A DNA stretch of 64,000 nucleotides from Vicingaceae bacterium (lineage in GTDB: Bacteria; Bacteroidota; Bacteroidia; Flavobacteriales_E; Vicingaceae), in contig JAOKCF010000001.1 of NCBI GenBank assembly GCA_028245195.1, positions 1 to 64,000 of the forward strand, given 5' to 3'. Below are positions 39,550-50,431 of this stretch, in pieces. The position numbers were made by a program, and so were the translations under genes. Numbering within the stretch: position 1 is the first letter of the stretch; the number at the start of each line of letters is the position of its first letter. The notes under the pieces were generated by a model that saw nothing but the letters and a program-made list of their open reading frames with translations, had not been told where the DNA came from and did not search any database.

Positions 39550-42009
39550 ATGAAAAAAATACTGTCTCTTGTAATTATTTCTATTGCAATAAATTCAATT
39601 TCGGCACAACGAACCATAGAAAGTTCTTCTGATATTTTTCAGGAAATTAAAAAGCTAAACGTAGTTACCAATGTATTGTATATAGCAGCTCATCCCGATG
39701 ATGAAAATACAAGGCTAATAGCCTGGCTTGAAAATGAAAAGTTGGCACGCACTGCCTACCTTTCGCTAACTAGAGGAGACGGAGGGCAAAACTTAGTTGG
39801 AACCGAAAAGGGCGATGCCATGGGCGTGCTTCGAACACAAGAATTATTAGAAGCTAGAAAAGAGGACGGAGCAGAGCAGTTTTTCTCTAGAGTAGACGAC
39901 TTTGGTTACTCCAAAACAACGGAAGAAACTTTTGAAAAGTGGAATAAAAAAGAAGTGCTTTCAGATGTGGTATACATTATCCGAAAATTTAGACCAGACG
40001 TAATTGTTACTCGATTTCCGCCCGATTCAAGAGCAGGACATGGTCACCATGCGGCATCAGCAATCTTAGCAGAAGAAGCATTTAAATTAGCTGGAGACAA
40101 GACAGCATATCCAGAGCAACTCGAAACCGTCAGTGTATGGCAACCTGCTAGAATTTTGTGGAACACCTCGGTTTGGTGGGACAAACAAATTCCTGAGAAA
40201 GCGGCTAAAAGCCCTGCTGAATACATCAAAATTAATATTGGAGATTACAATAAATTGTTAGGACTTTCTTATTCTGAAATTGCAGCAGACAGTCGATCAC
40301 AGCATAAAAGCCAAGGGTTTGGAAGCGCAAGAAGTAGAGGAAACCAACTAGAATTTTTGAAGCATACTGCGGGAGCGCCTGCGCAAGAAGATGACTTATT
40401 TCATGAAATTGAAACGAGTTGGAATAGAGTGAAAGGAAGTGAAAAAGTAGCTGAATTAATAGACCAACTGATCTCAACTTACAATTTTTCAGCACCGGAA
40501 AGCTCCGTAAAAACTTTAGTTGAGTTGTTTAAAGAAATTCAATTAATGCCTGAAAACTCATTCAAAACTCAAAAATTAAAAGATGTAAAAGCACTTATAA
40601 AAGCAGCAGCAGGTGTTAAAGCCGAAGCGCTTGCAGACCAATACAATTATAATGTTATTGATACTGTTATCGGACAATTTGTTATTTTACAGCGCTCCTC
40701 TATTCCAATAACTTTAAAGGCAGTAAACCCAGCTTTGGATTCTGCCTTTTACAACATTCCCCTAGAGTCGAACGAACAAAAGGAGTTTGGCTTCACGTTT
40801 CACCAACTTCCAGGTAATTCGCACCCTTATTGGTTACCTTATGAAAGTTACAAAGAAAGAATGTCTTTGCATGCTGATTTGAGAGGTCAACCTGAGGCGG
40901 GGCCAATTAAAACCTTTAAATACACACTTAATATTTACGGGGAAGACATTGAATTTGAGGAGGGGATTGACTTAAAATGGACAGATAGAGTAAAAGGTGA
41001 GTTACATAGAAAAGTAACTGTGAGCCCCATTATTACGCTTACTCCTGCAGATAAAGTCTATATTTTCTCATCCAACCAGCCAAAAAAAATTAGCTTTTTG
41101 GCAGAAGGAAATTTAGAAGGTGCAATTGGAACAGTAACCTTACAAACACCTAAGGGTTGGATAGTTGAACCGTACAGTATTGAACTTAAATTTAATTTTG
41201 TTGGAGAGCAAAAAGTCTTTAATTTCACGCTTACACCACCTGAAAAACCCTCAACTGGTGATATCGAGTTTAGAGTAAATGAACAAGCTGCTAAAGCAGT
41301 TCAGCGGATTGAATACGACCATATCTTACCACAAATTATGTTTCCAGATGCAACTGCACGAATAGTTAAAATGGACTTAGCAAAAACAGTTAAATCCATT
41401 GGCTATGTAAAAGGCAGCGGCGATGAAGTTGCTCAAAACTTATGTAGTGTTGGATTTAACGTAGTTTCGTTTGAGGCCAAAGATCTTGCAGTAATGGATT
41501 TGTCGATGTTTGAAACCGTTATAGTTGGTATACGTGCATACAATACTGAGCCAAGCATGAAAAATGGTAACATAATTTTAAACGAATACGTTAAAAATGG
41601 TGGAAATGTAATCGTTCAATACAATACATCGCGTGGAATCGCAAAAGGGGACATTGGACCCTACCCCTTTCTATTGTCAAGAAGCAGAGTAACGAAGGAA
41701 GAAGCTAAGCCTACATTTTTAGCTCCGAAACATCCACTTTTAAATACACCAAATAAGTTAACCGAAAAAGATTTTGAAAATTGGGTGCAAGAAAGAGGCT
41801 TATACTTTGCAGGTGAATGGGATCCTAAGTATACCCCAATTATTGCGTGGAACGATCCAGGAGAAGATCCTCAAAAAGGAAGCATTCTTGTTGCAGATTA
41901 TGGAGATGGACATTTCATATTTACAGGAATTTCATTTTTTAGACAATTACCGGCGGGTGTCCCCGGAGCTTACCGACTATTGACCAATATGATTTCTTAT
42001 GGAAAATAA
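39550..42009 (+). CDS. PIG-L (LmbE-like) family deacetylase
   Basis: VLYIAAHPDDENTRLIAWL, RPDVIVTRFPPDSRAGHGHH. Confidence 0.92.
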   Translation: MKKILSLVIISIAINSISAQRTIESSSDIFQEIKKLNVVTNVLYIAAHPDDENTRLIAWLENEKLARTAYLSLTRGDGGQNLVGTEKGDAMGVLRTQELLEARKEDGAEQFFSRVDDFGYSKTTEETFEKWNKKEVLSDVVYIIRKFRPDVIVTRFPPDSRAGHGHHAASAILAEEAFKLAGDKTAYPEQLETVSVWQPARILWNTSVWWDKQIPEKAAKSPAEYIKINIGDYNKLLGLSYSEIAADSRSQHKSQGFGSARSRGNQLEFLKHTAGAPAQEDDLFHEIETSWNRVKGSEKVAELIDQLISTYNFSAPESSVKTLVELFKEIQLMPENSFKTQKLKDVKALIKAAAGVKAEALADQYNYNVIDTVIGQFVILQRSSIPITLKAVNPALDSAFYNIPLESNEQKEFGFTFHQLPGNSHPYWLPYESYKERMSLHADLRGQPEAGPIKTFKYTLNIYGEDIEFEEGIDLKWTDRVKGELHRKVTVSPIITLTPADKVYIFSSNQPKKISFLAEGNLEGAIGTVTLQTPKGWIVEPYSIELKFNFVGEQKVFNFTLTPPEKPSTGDIEFRVNEQAAKAVQRIEYDHILPQIMFPDATARIVKMDLAKTVKSIGYVKGSGDEVAQNLCSVGFNVVSFEAKDLAVMDLSMFETVIVGIRAYNTEPSMKNGNIILNEYVKNGGNVIVQYNTSRGIAKGDIGPYPFLLSRSRVTKEEAKPTFLAPKHPLLNTPNKLTEKDFENWVQERGLYFAGEWDPKYTPIIAWNDPGEDPQKGSILVADYGDGHFIFTGISFFRQLPAGVPGAYRLLTNMISYGK

Positions 42010-42127
42010 ATTCGAAGAAAAACCTCCATTTTTCAAGGAGTGGAAAGGCTTGTACACTTTCATTTTGGTATTTGAAGCACTATTAATATTGATTTTTATT
42101 TGGATTTCAAATACTTACGGAGCATGA
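41999..42127 (+). CDS. Small 42-aa single-TM protein preceding symporter
   Basis: ATG 41999 to TGA 42125: MENKFEEKPPFFKEWKGLYTFILVFEALLILIFIWISNTYGA; overlaps both neighbours. Confidence 0.7.
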   Translation: MENKFEEKPPFFKEWKGLYTFILVFEALLILIFIWISNTYGA

Positions 42128-43839
42128 ATGGATTAAGCTGGATTGATTGGACCGTAATGCTTGGCACCTTGTTTACCATTGTCGCATATGGCGTGTGGAA
42201 AACTCGAGGAGCAAAGAATATTGAAGGTTATCTCTTAGGAGGTAAAGAATCAAACTGGTGGACCATCGGACTGTCTGTAATGGCAACGCAAGCTTCAGCA
42301 ATTACCTTCTTGTCTACTCCAGGTCAAGCTTATATGGAAGGTATGGGTTTTGTGCAATTTTACTTTGGTTTGCCCTTGGCAATGATTGTAATTTCCACTG
42401 TCTTCATTCCACTTTATTACAAGCTAAAAGTCTACACTGCATATGAGTTTTTAGAATCTCGGTTTGACAATAAAACGAGAATGCTAACTGCCTCTTTATT
42501 CTTGTTGCAAAGAGGTCTAGCTGCAGGAATTACCATTTATGCTCCTGCCATTATTCTATCTCAAATTCTTTCAATAGAATTGAATTATACCATCTTTTTT
42601 ATTGGTGGATTAGTTATCATTTATACCGTTTCAGGTGGTACGAGAGCTGTAAATCAAACACATAAGCAGCAAATGACCGTTATCTTTTTGGGAATGTTCA
42701 TCGCCGCAGGTTTCTTAATTTCTTATTTAACTGATACCATGTCCTTTTCAGAAGGAATACAAGTAGCAGGCATTATGGGCAAAATGGAAGTAATCGATTG
42801 GAATTTTAATCCAGGTAGTCGGTACAACATTTGGTCTGGGATTTTAGGCGGATTCTTTTTACAATTAAGTTATTTTGGGACCGATCAATCGCAAGTGCAA
42901 CGTTACCTTTCGGGCAGCTCTGTTCGGGAAAGCCGATTAGGTCTTATGTTTAACGGCTTATTGAAAATCCCAATGCAGTTCTTCATTCTGTTCGTCGGTA
43001 TTTTATTGTTTTTATTCTATCAGTTTGTAATGCCTCCACTCCACTTTAATGCAGAGAATGTAGAGTTGGTAAAGCACTCGGAATATGCAATTGAATATCA
43101 AGAATTGGAGACGAAGCAACAAATTGTTTTTGATGCTAAGAAAGATTTAATTCTGCAATTCAATGAGAATCCAGCAGATCTAAAATTAAAAAGTACCATT
43201 CAAGCATACCACGTTGAAGAGCAAAGCTTAATTAAAGACAGTAAGGCGCTGATCTTAAAAGCCGACCCTGACGCTTCGACAGAAGACGATGATTACATCT
43301 TTATCACTTTTGTAACCAACTTTCTTCCTATTGGACTTATTGGTTTGTTGCTTGCGGTTATATTTTCTGCTGCCATGTCCTCAACCTCTGCAGAATTAAA
43401 TGCGTTGGCAAGCACCACCACTGTTGACATTTACAAACGGAACATCAAAAAATACGGGGACGAGAAGCACTACTTAGTTCGCTCAAAACTTTTTACATTC
43501 ATGTTTGGGGTACTGGCGATTATTTTTGCTGTAATGGCCGACTTGTTCGACAACTTAATTGAAGCTGTAAATATATTAGGCTCGCTATTTTACGGAACTA
43601 TTCTAGGTGTTTTCCTAGTTGCTTTCTTCTTTAAAAAAGTAAAAGGAAATGCCGTTTTTATTGCAGCGTTAGTATCGCAAGCGATTATAATTGTACTTTA
43701 CACCATGAACAAATATGAGGTGATTGACCTCGCTTATTTGTGGTATAATTTAATTGCACCAGGGTTGGTTATTGGGTTTGCCTTGTTGATTGAAAGATTT
43801 AGTAAGACTTCTAGCAATAATCTTAATACTTCCAAATAA
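42124..43839 (+). CDS. Sodium:solute symporter family transporter
   Basis: Multi-TM, LGGKESNWWTIGLSVMATQASAITFLSTPGQAY, SAAMSSTSAELNALASTTTVDIYKR; ATGA overlap start at 42124. Confidence 0.93.
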   Translation: MNGLSWIDWTVMLGTLFTIVAYGVWKTRGAKNIEGYLLGGKESNWWTIGLSVMATQASAITFLSTPGQAYMEGMGFVQFYFGLPLAMIVISTVFIPLYYKLKVYTAYEFLESRFDNKTRMLTASLFLLQRGLAAGITIYAPAIILSQILSIELNYTIFFIGGLVIIYTVSGGTRAVNQTHKQQMTVIFLGMFIAAGFLISYLTDTMSFSEGIQVAGIMGKMEVIDWNFNPGSRYNIWSGILGGFFLQLSYFGTDQSQVQRYLSGSSVRESRLGLMFNGLLKIPMQFFILFVGILLFLFYQFVMPPLHFNAENVELVKHSEYAIEYQELETKQQIVFDAKKDLILQFNENPADLKLKSTIQAYHVEEQSLIKDSKALILKADPDASTEDDDYIFITFVTNFLPIGLIGLLLAVIFSAAMSSTSAELNALASTTTVDIYKRNIKKYGDEKHYLVRSKLFTFMFGVLAIIFAVMADLFDNLIEAVNILGSLFYGTILGVFLVAFFFKKVKGNAVFIAALVSQAIIIVLYTMNKYEVIDLAYLWYNLIAPGLVIGFALLIERFSKTSSNNLNTSK

Positions 43840-43872
43840 AACAGCTTCGCTTAACGTTTCCATAAAAAACAA

Positions 43873-44250
43873 ATGAAACAAGCTTTATACATTATTGGAG
43901 GTACAGCTGTAATGGTTATACTATTTATGGGAGGGTGCAGATTATTGAGTAAACAAATTTTCAATCATCAAGATTGCGCTAGGTTCAACATTGATAACAT
44001 CGAAGTTAGAACCGGTATAGACATCCCCGCAATTGAAAATGCTATTTGCGAATGCGCTCCCAGGACTAAAGACGCGGAATTCACCCTAAAACTAGAGCCA
44101 AAAGATCTAGATCATTATCTTGTAAGGAATAAGTTTAGTTGGGCAAAAGGCACGTTTGTTAACTCGAACGGAGATGATTATACCAAGTGGATTGCGACAC
44201 TAGACATTGCAACGCAAAAATTAAAAATTCACATTGATTATAAAAAATAG
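43873..44250 (+). CDS. Hypothetical lipoprotein-like/membrane-anchored protein
   Basis: Open frame, N-terminal hydrophobic segment ending in GGC. Confidence 0.5.
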   Translation: MKQALYIIGGTAVMVILFMGGCRLLSKQIFNHQDCARFNIDNIEVRTGIDIPAIENAICECAPRTKDAEFTLKLEPKDLDHYLVRNKFSWAKGTFVNSNGDDYTKWIATLDIATQKLKIHIDYKK

Positions 44251-44272
44251 TTGATTTTGGTACCTTTAAAGA

Positions 44273-45412
44273 ATGCTACTTTTTAAAAGTTTATCCTATT
44301 GGGAAAAAGAAACATTTCTCACTAACGTTGATTATCTTATCGTCGGTTCTGGAATTGTTGGTTTATCGACTGCCATTCACTTAAAGAAAAAACAACCTAA
44401 AAAGAAAGTCTTAGTTGTTGAACGAGGGTATTTACCTTCAGGTGCAAGTTCAAAAAATGCAGGATTTGCCTGTATTGGCAGTGCATCAGAATTACTGAGT
44501 GATTTAGAGTGTGGTTCAGAAAGTGAAGTACTGACAACAGTCGAAAAGCGCTGGAAGGGTTTGCTTTACATGAGAAAGCTGCTGTCTGATGAGGCCATCG
44601 ATTTTCACAAGTTCGGTTCTCACGAATTATTTCTGTCAAAAGAGAAAGAAGCATATTCTCATTGCATCGATAAATTAAACTACTTGAATACTACGTTGGA
44701 AAAGATTACCTCTATTCCAAGAGTTTTTCAAACAACGCCAAATCACATTGCAAATTCTGGAATGAGTGGATTTGACTACGCTATATCAAATGCTGCAGAG
44801 GGACAGGTTGATACCGGCAAGATGATGAAAGCGCTGGTAGGGCTAGCATACTCTGTGGATGTTAAAATATTGAATTCAGTTGAAGTAACTAAAATTTTAA
44901 AAAATGAAGTTACCACAACGCATGGAAAAATAAAATTTGAAAAATTAGCAATCTGCGTAAATGGATTGGCAAAGCAATTTTTACCGAAAGAAGATGTTTC
45001 CCCAGCAAGAGCTCAAGTTATCGTTACATCTCCTATTGCCGATTTAAAAGTTAAAGGCATTTACCATTTCGACAAAGGATATTATTATTTTAGAAATATT
45101 GGCGATCGTGTCTTATTCGGTGGTGGGCGTAATTTAGACTTTATAGCAGAAGAGACGGATGAGTTAAATACCTCAGATCAAATTATCAATCACCTCAGTT
45201 CGCTGTTAGAATCAAACATTCTACCCCATTCGGCGTTTACCGTTGAACATCAATGGGCGGGTATAATGGGAGTTGGAAAAGGAAAGCGTCCTATTGTCAA
45301 GCACTTAAAAAACAACACTTTCTGCGGAGTTCGCTTAGGAGGTATGGGAGTTGCCATTGGAACTATAGTTGGAAAAGAATTATCTGAATTAATGTTAGAG
45401 CCCACTTCATGA
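44273..45412 (+). CDS. FAD-dependent oxidoreductase (DAO family)
   Basis: DYLIVGSGIVGLSTAIHLKKK, PSGASSKNAGFAC, C-term GVRLGGMGVAIGT. Confidence 0.9.
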   Translation: MLLFKSLSYWEKETFLTNVDYLIVGSGIVGLSTAIHLKKKQPKKKVLVVERGYLPSGASSKNAGFACIGSASELLSDLECGSESEVLTTVEKRWKGLLYMRKLLSDEAIDFHKFGSHELFLSKEKEAYSHCIDKLNYLNTTLEKITSIPRVFQTTPNHIANSGMSGFDYAISNAAEGQVDTGKMMKALVGLAYSVDVKILNSVEVTKILKNEVTTTHGKIKFEKLAICVNGLAKQFLPKEDVSPARAQVIVTSPIADLKVKGIYHFDKGYYYFRNIGDRVLFGGGRNLDFIAEETDELNTSDQIINHLSSLLESNILPHSAFTVEHQWAGIMGVGKGKRPIVKHLKNNTFCGVRLGGMGVAIGTIVGKELSELMLEPTS

Positions 45413-45966
45413 AACAATTCACGCTTGTCATTTTTATTTTAACGGTCATGTCTTTTTCTGAAGCAGAAGAGAAAAAGCTAATTGAGTATCATAAACGAAA
45501 TGAATTGAATTGGGAAGATTATCAAGCACGACCAAACCATCAAAGTTCTTTCAAAGCATTAACGGCGACCAAAATCACATTCAAAGCAAACTCAAAAGGT
45601 AAAACATTACGATTTAGCATTAAAAATACCTTCGAACCACATAATTCTTGGACCAAAGGCAATGAAAGTGTCTTATTACTAGAGCATGAGCGCTTGCATT
45701 TTCATATTTCCGAGCTATACGCAAGAAAATTGCGAAAGGAAATTCAAGAAACAAAATTCACTACAACTGATCAAAAATTGATGAATGAAATTTCTCGAAT
45801 TTACGAGTATAAAATGAACGAGTTATCAAAATACCAAATACGGTATGACCGGGAAACGAGCCATTCCACAGTAGAACAAAAACAGAAGGAATGGGAATCG
45901 AAAATAAAGGCAGAGCTATTAAGCTTTAAACATTTCTCCAATCCCAATGTAGAAATTCAAATATAA
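45409..45966 (+). CDS. DUF922-like putative Zn-dependent protease
   Basis: LNWEDYQARPN, LLLEHERLHFHISELYARKLRKE. Confidence 0.75.
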   Translation: MKQFTLVIFILTVMSFSEAEEKKLIEYHKRNELNWEDYQARPNHQSSFKALTATKITFKANSKGKTLRFSIKNTFEPHNSWTKGNESVLLLEHERLHFHISELYARKLRKEIQETKFTTTDQKLMNEISRIYEYKMNELSKYQIRYDRETSHSTVEQKQKEWESKIKAELLSFKHFSNPNVEIQI

Positions 45967-46065
45967 TAGTTTGCCAAAACGTTTGTAAATTCTTTAACAA
46001 GCGTTCTAATTCATTCTTAATTTGAACCAATGGCATTCCTTACTTTTGAAGTGTAAATTTTACCT

Positions 46066-48228
46066 TTGAAAGACCTTCTACTTGTTACTCCCCCTTTTAC
46101 TCAATTAAATACGCCCTATCCTGCTACGGCCTATCTCAAAGGGTTTTTAAACACCAAGGGAATTTCCTGTTTCCAAATAGACCTAGGAATGGAGGTGATA
46201 CTTTCGATTTTCAGTAAAGCTGGCTTAACCAAATTGTTCAATTATGCTATCCAACACGAAAGTATAAACAGCCCAAATTCTCAACGAATTTTTGAACTCA
46301 GAAACGAATATATCAATTGCATTGAATCTGTCATTCAATTTCTACAAGGCAAGAACCAGACCTTAGCACGTCAAATCAACAGCCTAAACTTCCTACCTCA
46401 AGCATCTCGTTTTGAAACGTTAGAAGATCTTGATTGGGCTTTTGGAAACATGGGAATTCAAGACCAAGCAAAACATTTGGCAACTTTGTATTTAGAGGAT
46501 ATTTCAGACTTCATTGTAGAAGCCATCGACGAAAATTTTGGATTTTCTCGATACGCAGAAAAACTAGGAAGAAGTGCAAATTCCTTCAATGAACTGAATG
46601 CTTCATTATTGACAGAACCAACTTACATTGATTTAATTACACTTGGCGTTCTAGCCAAACAAATTGAAAAGATTCAACCAAAGTTAATATGCTTTTCTGT
46701 TCCTTTTCCAGGTAATTTATATTCCGCCTTTCGATGCGCTCAATGGGTTAAATGTAATCACCCAAAGATAAAGACTGCTATGGGCGGTGGTTTTCCAAAC
46801 ACCGAATTACGCAGTTTAACAGATAAAAGCGTATTTAATTATTTTGACTTCATCACTCTTGATGACGGCGAATTACCGATTGAATTATTGCACAAAAGCA
46901 TTACTTCGGAGAATTCAGTTCCTTTCAAAAGGACATTTATTTTGGAGAATGACGCCGTCTGTTACCAGAACGATTCACCACTGCCCGACTACAAACAAGC
47001 TCAAGTTGGAACTCCAGATTATTCGGACTTGCTCTTAGATCGATATATATCGGTTATTGAAATTGCCAATCCCATGCATTCGTTGTGGACGGATGGACGA
47101 TGGAATAAACTTACGATGGCACACGGTTGCTATTGGGCAAAATGCTCTTTCTGTGATATTTCGCTCGATTACATTAAACTTTATGAGCCGGTAACGGCCA
47201 AATTGCTAGTCGATCGTATGCAAGAGATGATTGCCGGCACAGGAGAAACAGGATTTCACTTTGTAGACGAGGCTGCTCCACCAGCATTGATGCGGGAATT
47301 GGCACTGGAGATTATTCGAAAAGAATTAAAAGTTACGTGGTGGACCAACATACGCTTTGAGAAAAGCTTCTCGAAAGAGCTTTGTCGGCTATTAGCGGCT
47401 TCTGGCTGCATAGCAGTTTCCGGTGGACTCGAAGTAGCAAGTGACCGCCTTTTAAAGCTGATTGAAAAAGGCACAACAGTAGAGCAAGTAGCGGAAGTTA
47501 CACGGAACTTAACGGAAGCAGGGGTAATGGTGCATGCGTACTTAATGTTCGGCTATCCTACGCAAAAAGTTCAAGAAACGATTGACAGTCTAGAAATGGT
47601 TCGTCAATTGTTTGAACAAGAAGTTATTCAATCCGGTTTCTGGCACCAATTTGCACTTACAGCGCATAGCCCTATTGGTTTAGATCCAGATAAATATGGA
47701 GTCTCGCCGAAACTAGAAAAAATTGAATTCGCGAACAACGATGTTGAATTCTCAGACAAAAGCAACATTGATCATTCGAAGTTTAACGCAGGACTCAAGA
47801 AGTCACTGTATAATTACATGCATGGTGTCGGTTTTGAATTAGCTCTTCAAGATTGGTTTGAATTTAAAGTTCCAAAAACTAAAATTAGATCTACTTTTAT
47901 TGAAGAATGCTTAGCACCAGCGTTTAACTTAAAACTCAACCTGAATTCGAAAGTTATTTTCTTAGGGAATCAGCCTTCGATTGAGACAAAAGGGAAAAAG
48001 AGTATTCTAACCTTTCATTTAAAAACGAACAGCTTCGAAATTTCATTAGAGAAAGAAAAAGCTGCTTGGTTAGTTCAGCAGTTAGCAGAACTTTCAGCGA
48101 AAAATCAAAAAGTAAAAACACTTTCCAACTTAAAAATAAGTTTCGAATCAAAATTCGATGACTTTGAAACTTTCTGGTTTTCAAAGCCATTGAATATACT
48201 AAAAGAAAATAGCCTATTAATTATTTAA
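46066..48228 (+). CDS. B12-binding-domain radical SAM protein (CX4CX2C)
   Basis: TTG start; VTPPFTQLNTPYPATAYLKGFL; HGCYWAKCSFCDISLDY; SGGLEVASDRLLKLIEKG. Confidence 0.88.
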   Translation: MKDLLLVTPPFTQLNTPYPATAYLKGFLNTKGISCFQIDLGMEVILSIFSKAGLTKLFNYAIQHESINSPNSQRIFELRNEYINCIESVIQFLQGKNQTLARQINSLNFLPQASRFETLEDLDWAFGNMGIQDQAKHLATLYLEDISDFIVEAIDENFGFSRYAEKLGRSANSFNELNASLLTEPTYIDLITLGVLAKQIEKIQPKLICFSVPFPGNLYSAFRCAQWVKCNHPKIKTAMGGGFPNTELRSLTDKSVFNYFDFITLDDGELPIELLHKSITSENSVPFKRTFILENDAVCYQNDSPLPDYKQAQVGTPDYSDLLLDRYISVIEIANPMHSLWTDGRWNKLTMAHGCYWAKCSFCDISLDYIKLYEPVTAKLLVDRMQEMIAGTGETGFHFVDEAAPPALMRELALEIIRKELKVTWWTNIRFEKSFSKELCRLLAASGCIAVSGGLEVASDRLLKLIEKGTTVEQVAEVTRNLTEAGVMVHAYLMFGYPTQKVQETIDSLEMVRQLFEQEVIQSGFWHQFALTAHSPIGLDPDKYGVSPKLEKIEFANNDVEFSDKSNIDHSKFNAGLKKSLYNYMHGVGFELALQDWFEFKVPKTKIRSTFIEECLAPAFNLKLNLNSKVIFLGNQPSIETKGKKSILTFHLKTNSFEISLEKEKAAWLVQQLAELSAKNQKVKTLSNLKISFESKFDDFETFWFSKPLNILKENSLLII

Positions 48229-49041
48229 AGCACAACTAATTTCTGCGTAATTCTATTATTTTCATTAACTACCGAAATAAAATAAATTCCTTTCCCTAAG
48301 CTTTTTACGTTCTCAGTAGAAATTTCAATTCGATTTCTTAACTCCTCATGGTGGTACTCTTTTTGAAGAATGAGTGGCCCATTAATACTGTAAATCGCTA
48401 TGCTAGTATTTCCTTCGGAAAAACCGGTGACGTTTAAATTATGTTGAACGTTTCCACTTTCTGCAGGGTTTGGAAAAGCCGAAATTTTTAGCTGAATGTT
48501 GCGTTCTATTGTTCTGAGGACTCAATGGAATAATTTCGAATGTTTCAAATTTACCATCGTAATCCATTTGAGTTAACCGGAGGTAAATAACATCCTTTAA
48601 ATCGTATTCGAAAATATGTCTGTATTTTTTTAACGTTTGTGAGTTTCCTGCACCTTTAATTTCTCCAATATTGATAAAATTTTCACCATAAACTGAATAT
48701 TATAAGGTAAAAAAGTCATTGTTCAACTCGGTTAAGGTCTCCCAATTAATTTCAGTTTCAGAACACTGATTTGCATCAAAACTTAGCAGTTCTATTGGTA
48801 AAGCTCCTCCTGGCCCATAAGTACTATCCGTGCTACCCGTTGAAGACCCAAAAATGGTAGAAGTGCTGTTAATAACAGTTGCGCCAACTATGGAGATACT
48901 GCCGGTGCCTATAATTGATGCTGAATTACTTGAAGTAAAATCACCACAAACAATAACGTTACCGTTAAAGGTGGTAGTACCAGAATTTTTATTAAGTGAC
49001 GATCCATAATTGAGTAGTTCAATTCTTGCCGACATTTCCAC
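48225..49041 (-). pseudogene. 5'-truncated, frameshifted surface protein with T9SS C-terminal sorting domain
   Basis: ...LPIELLSFDANQCSETEINWETLTELNNDFFTL*YSVYGENF (TAA 48700-48702), then frame change to ISAFPNPAESGNVQHNLNVTGFSEGNTSIAIYSINGPLILQKEYHHEELRNRIEISTENVKSLGKGIYFISVVNENNRITQKLVVL*. Confidence 0.8.
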
Positions 49042-49128
49042 ATAAATAAATTCATCGTACTTTTGGACTTTATTATATTTCTAAAAAGTTCTACAGAATT
49101 TTCAAGGAACGATCACACAAAACACTAT

Positions 49129-50361
49129 ATGACATTTAAAGATTTAGGTCTAATCGAACCGATATTAAGAGCGGTTACGGAAAAAGGCTACATATCACCC
49201 ACTCCTATTCAAGAACAATCGATTCCTATTTTATTGAAAAAAAAGGATTTATTAGGATGTGCACAAACAGGAACAGGGAAAACAGCAGCTTTTACCATTC
49301 CAATTTTACAACACTTAGCAACTGAAAAACAAACTAGTCAAAGAAGACAAATAAAATCTCTGATTGTAACGCCAACAAGAGAATTAGCGCTGCAAATTGA
49401 AGATAACATTAAAGAATACGGCAAATACACGAGCTTAAAAAGCACCGTTATTTTTGGTGGAGTAAATCAGAATCCACAGGTTAACAGACTGAGACAAGGA
49501 ATTGATATTTTAGTAGCTACACCTGGTCGTTTATTGGATTTAATTAATCAAGGGTTTATTTCTTTAAGCCAAATTGAATACTTTGTACTGGACGAAGCCG
49601 ACCAAATGTTGGACATGGGTTTCATTCACGACATTAAAAAAATTATTGCAAAATTGCCAAAAGAGAGACAATCACTTTTCTTTTCAGCAACAATGGCAAA
49701 ACCGATTGTTGATTTATCGAATCAAATTTTAGGCCATCCTGAAAAAGTAACTATCAAGCCTGAACAAACTACTGCTGATAAAGTGACTCAGTCGCTTTAT
49801 ATGGTGAGTAATGAAGACAAAATAAAGCTATTAGTTGAACTTATTGCAGCGCGAAATGCCAAATCGGTACTTGTTTTTTCAAGAACCAAACATGGAGCGA
49901 ACAAAGTAGTAAAATTGCTAGAAAGAGAAGAAATTAATGCCGCAGCTATTCACGGAAACAAGACGCAAGCTGCAAGAGTTAAAGCCCTAAACAGTTTTAA
50001 AGACGCATCAATAAAGGTGCTAGTAGCAACTGATATTGCAGCTCGTGGTATTGATGTATCGGAATTAGAATTGGTAGTGAATTACGACTTACCAAACATT
50101 CCTGAAACTTACGTTCACCGAATTGGAAGAACAGGAAGAGCTAAAGCCAGTGGCGAAGCGGTTTCATTCTGTTCTGCAGAAGAAAGAAGTTGGTTAAGAG
50201 CCATTCAAAAACTAATTAAAACGGATATTCCTTTGGTACAAGATCACCCTTATCATGACACTAGTCCTGAAGAAGCACCACCGAAGCAAGGTGGCGGCGG
50301 TGGCCGAAGACAAGGTGGAGGTGGAAAAAGACCTCAACGAAGTTCTAAACCAAGAAGATAA
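49129..50361 (+). CDS. DEAD/DEAH box RNA helicase (RhlE-like) with Gly/Arg-rich tail
   Basis: [33 protein letters not shown]; tail [26 protein letters not shown] 49129 preferred. Confidence 0.95.
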   Translation: MTFKDLGLIEPILRAVTEKGYISPTPIQEQSIPILLKKKDLLGCAQTGTGKTAAFTIPILQHLATEKQTSQRRQIKSLIVTPTRELALQIEDNIKEYGKYTSLKSTVIFGGVNQNPQVNRLRQGIDILVATPGRLLDLINQGFISLSQIEYFVLDEADQMLDMGFIHDIKKIIAKLPKERQSLFFSATMAKPIVDLSNQILGHPEKVTIKPEQTTADKVTQSLYMVSNEDKIKLLVELIAARNAKSVLVFSRTKHGANKVVKLLEREEINAAAIHGNKTQAARVKALNSFKDASIKVLVATDIAARGIDVSELELVVNYDLPNIPETYVHRIGRTGRAKASGEAVSFCSAEERSWLRAIQKLIKTDIPLVQDHPYHDTSPEEAPPKQGGGGGRRQGGGGKRPQRSSKPRR

Positions 50362-50371
50362 AAATCTTACC

Positions 50372-50405
50372 AAGCCGTCTCGATTAATCGAGACGGCTTT
50401 TTTTA
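50372..50405 (+). terminator. Rho-independent terminator of the helicase gene
   Basis: Perfect AAGCCGTCTCGATTAATCGAGACGGCTT hairpin followed by T-run. Confidence 0.93.
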
Positions 50406-50431
50406 TGAACTGACTTTAAATCTTCTGTATC

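Noticed and set aside
50276-50361. Gly/Arg-rich tail of the DEAD-box helicase as a novel domain
   Set aside because: Low-complexity basic tails are common in RhlE-type helicases.
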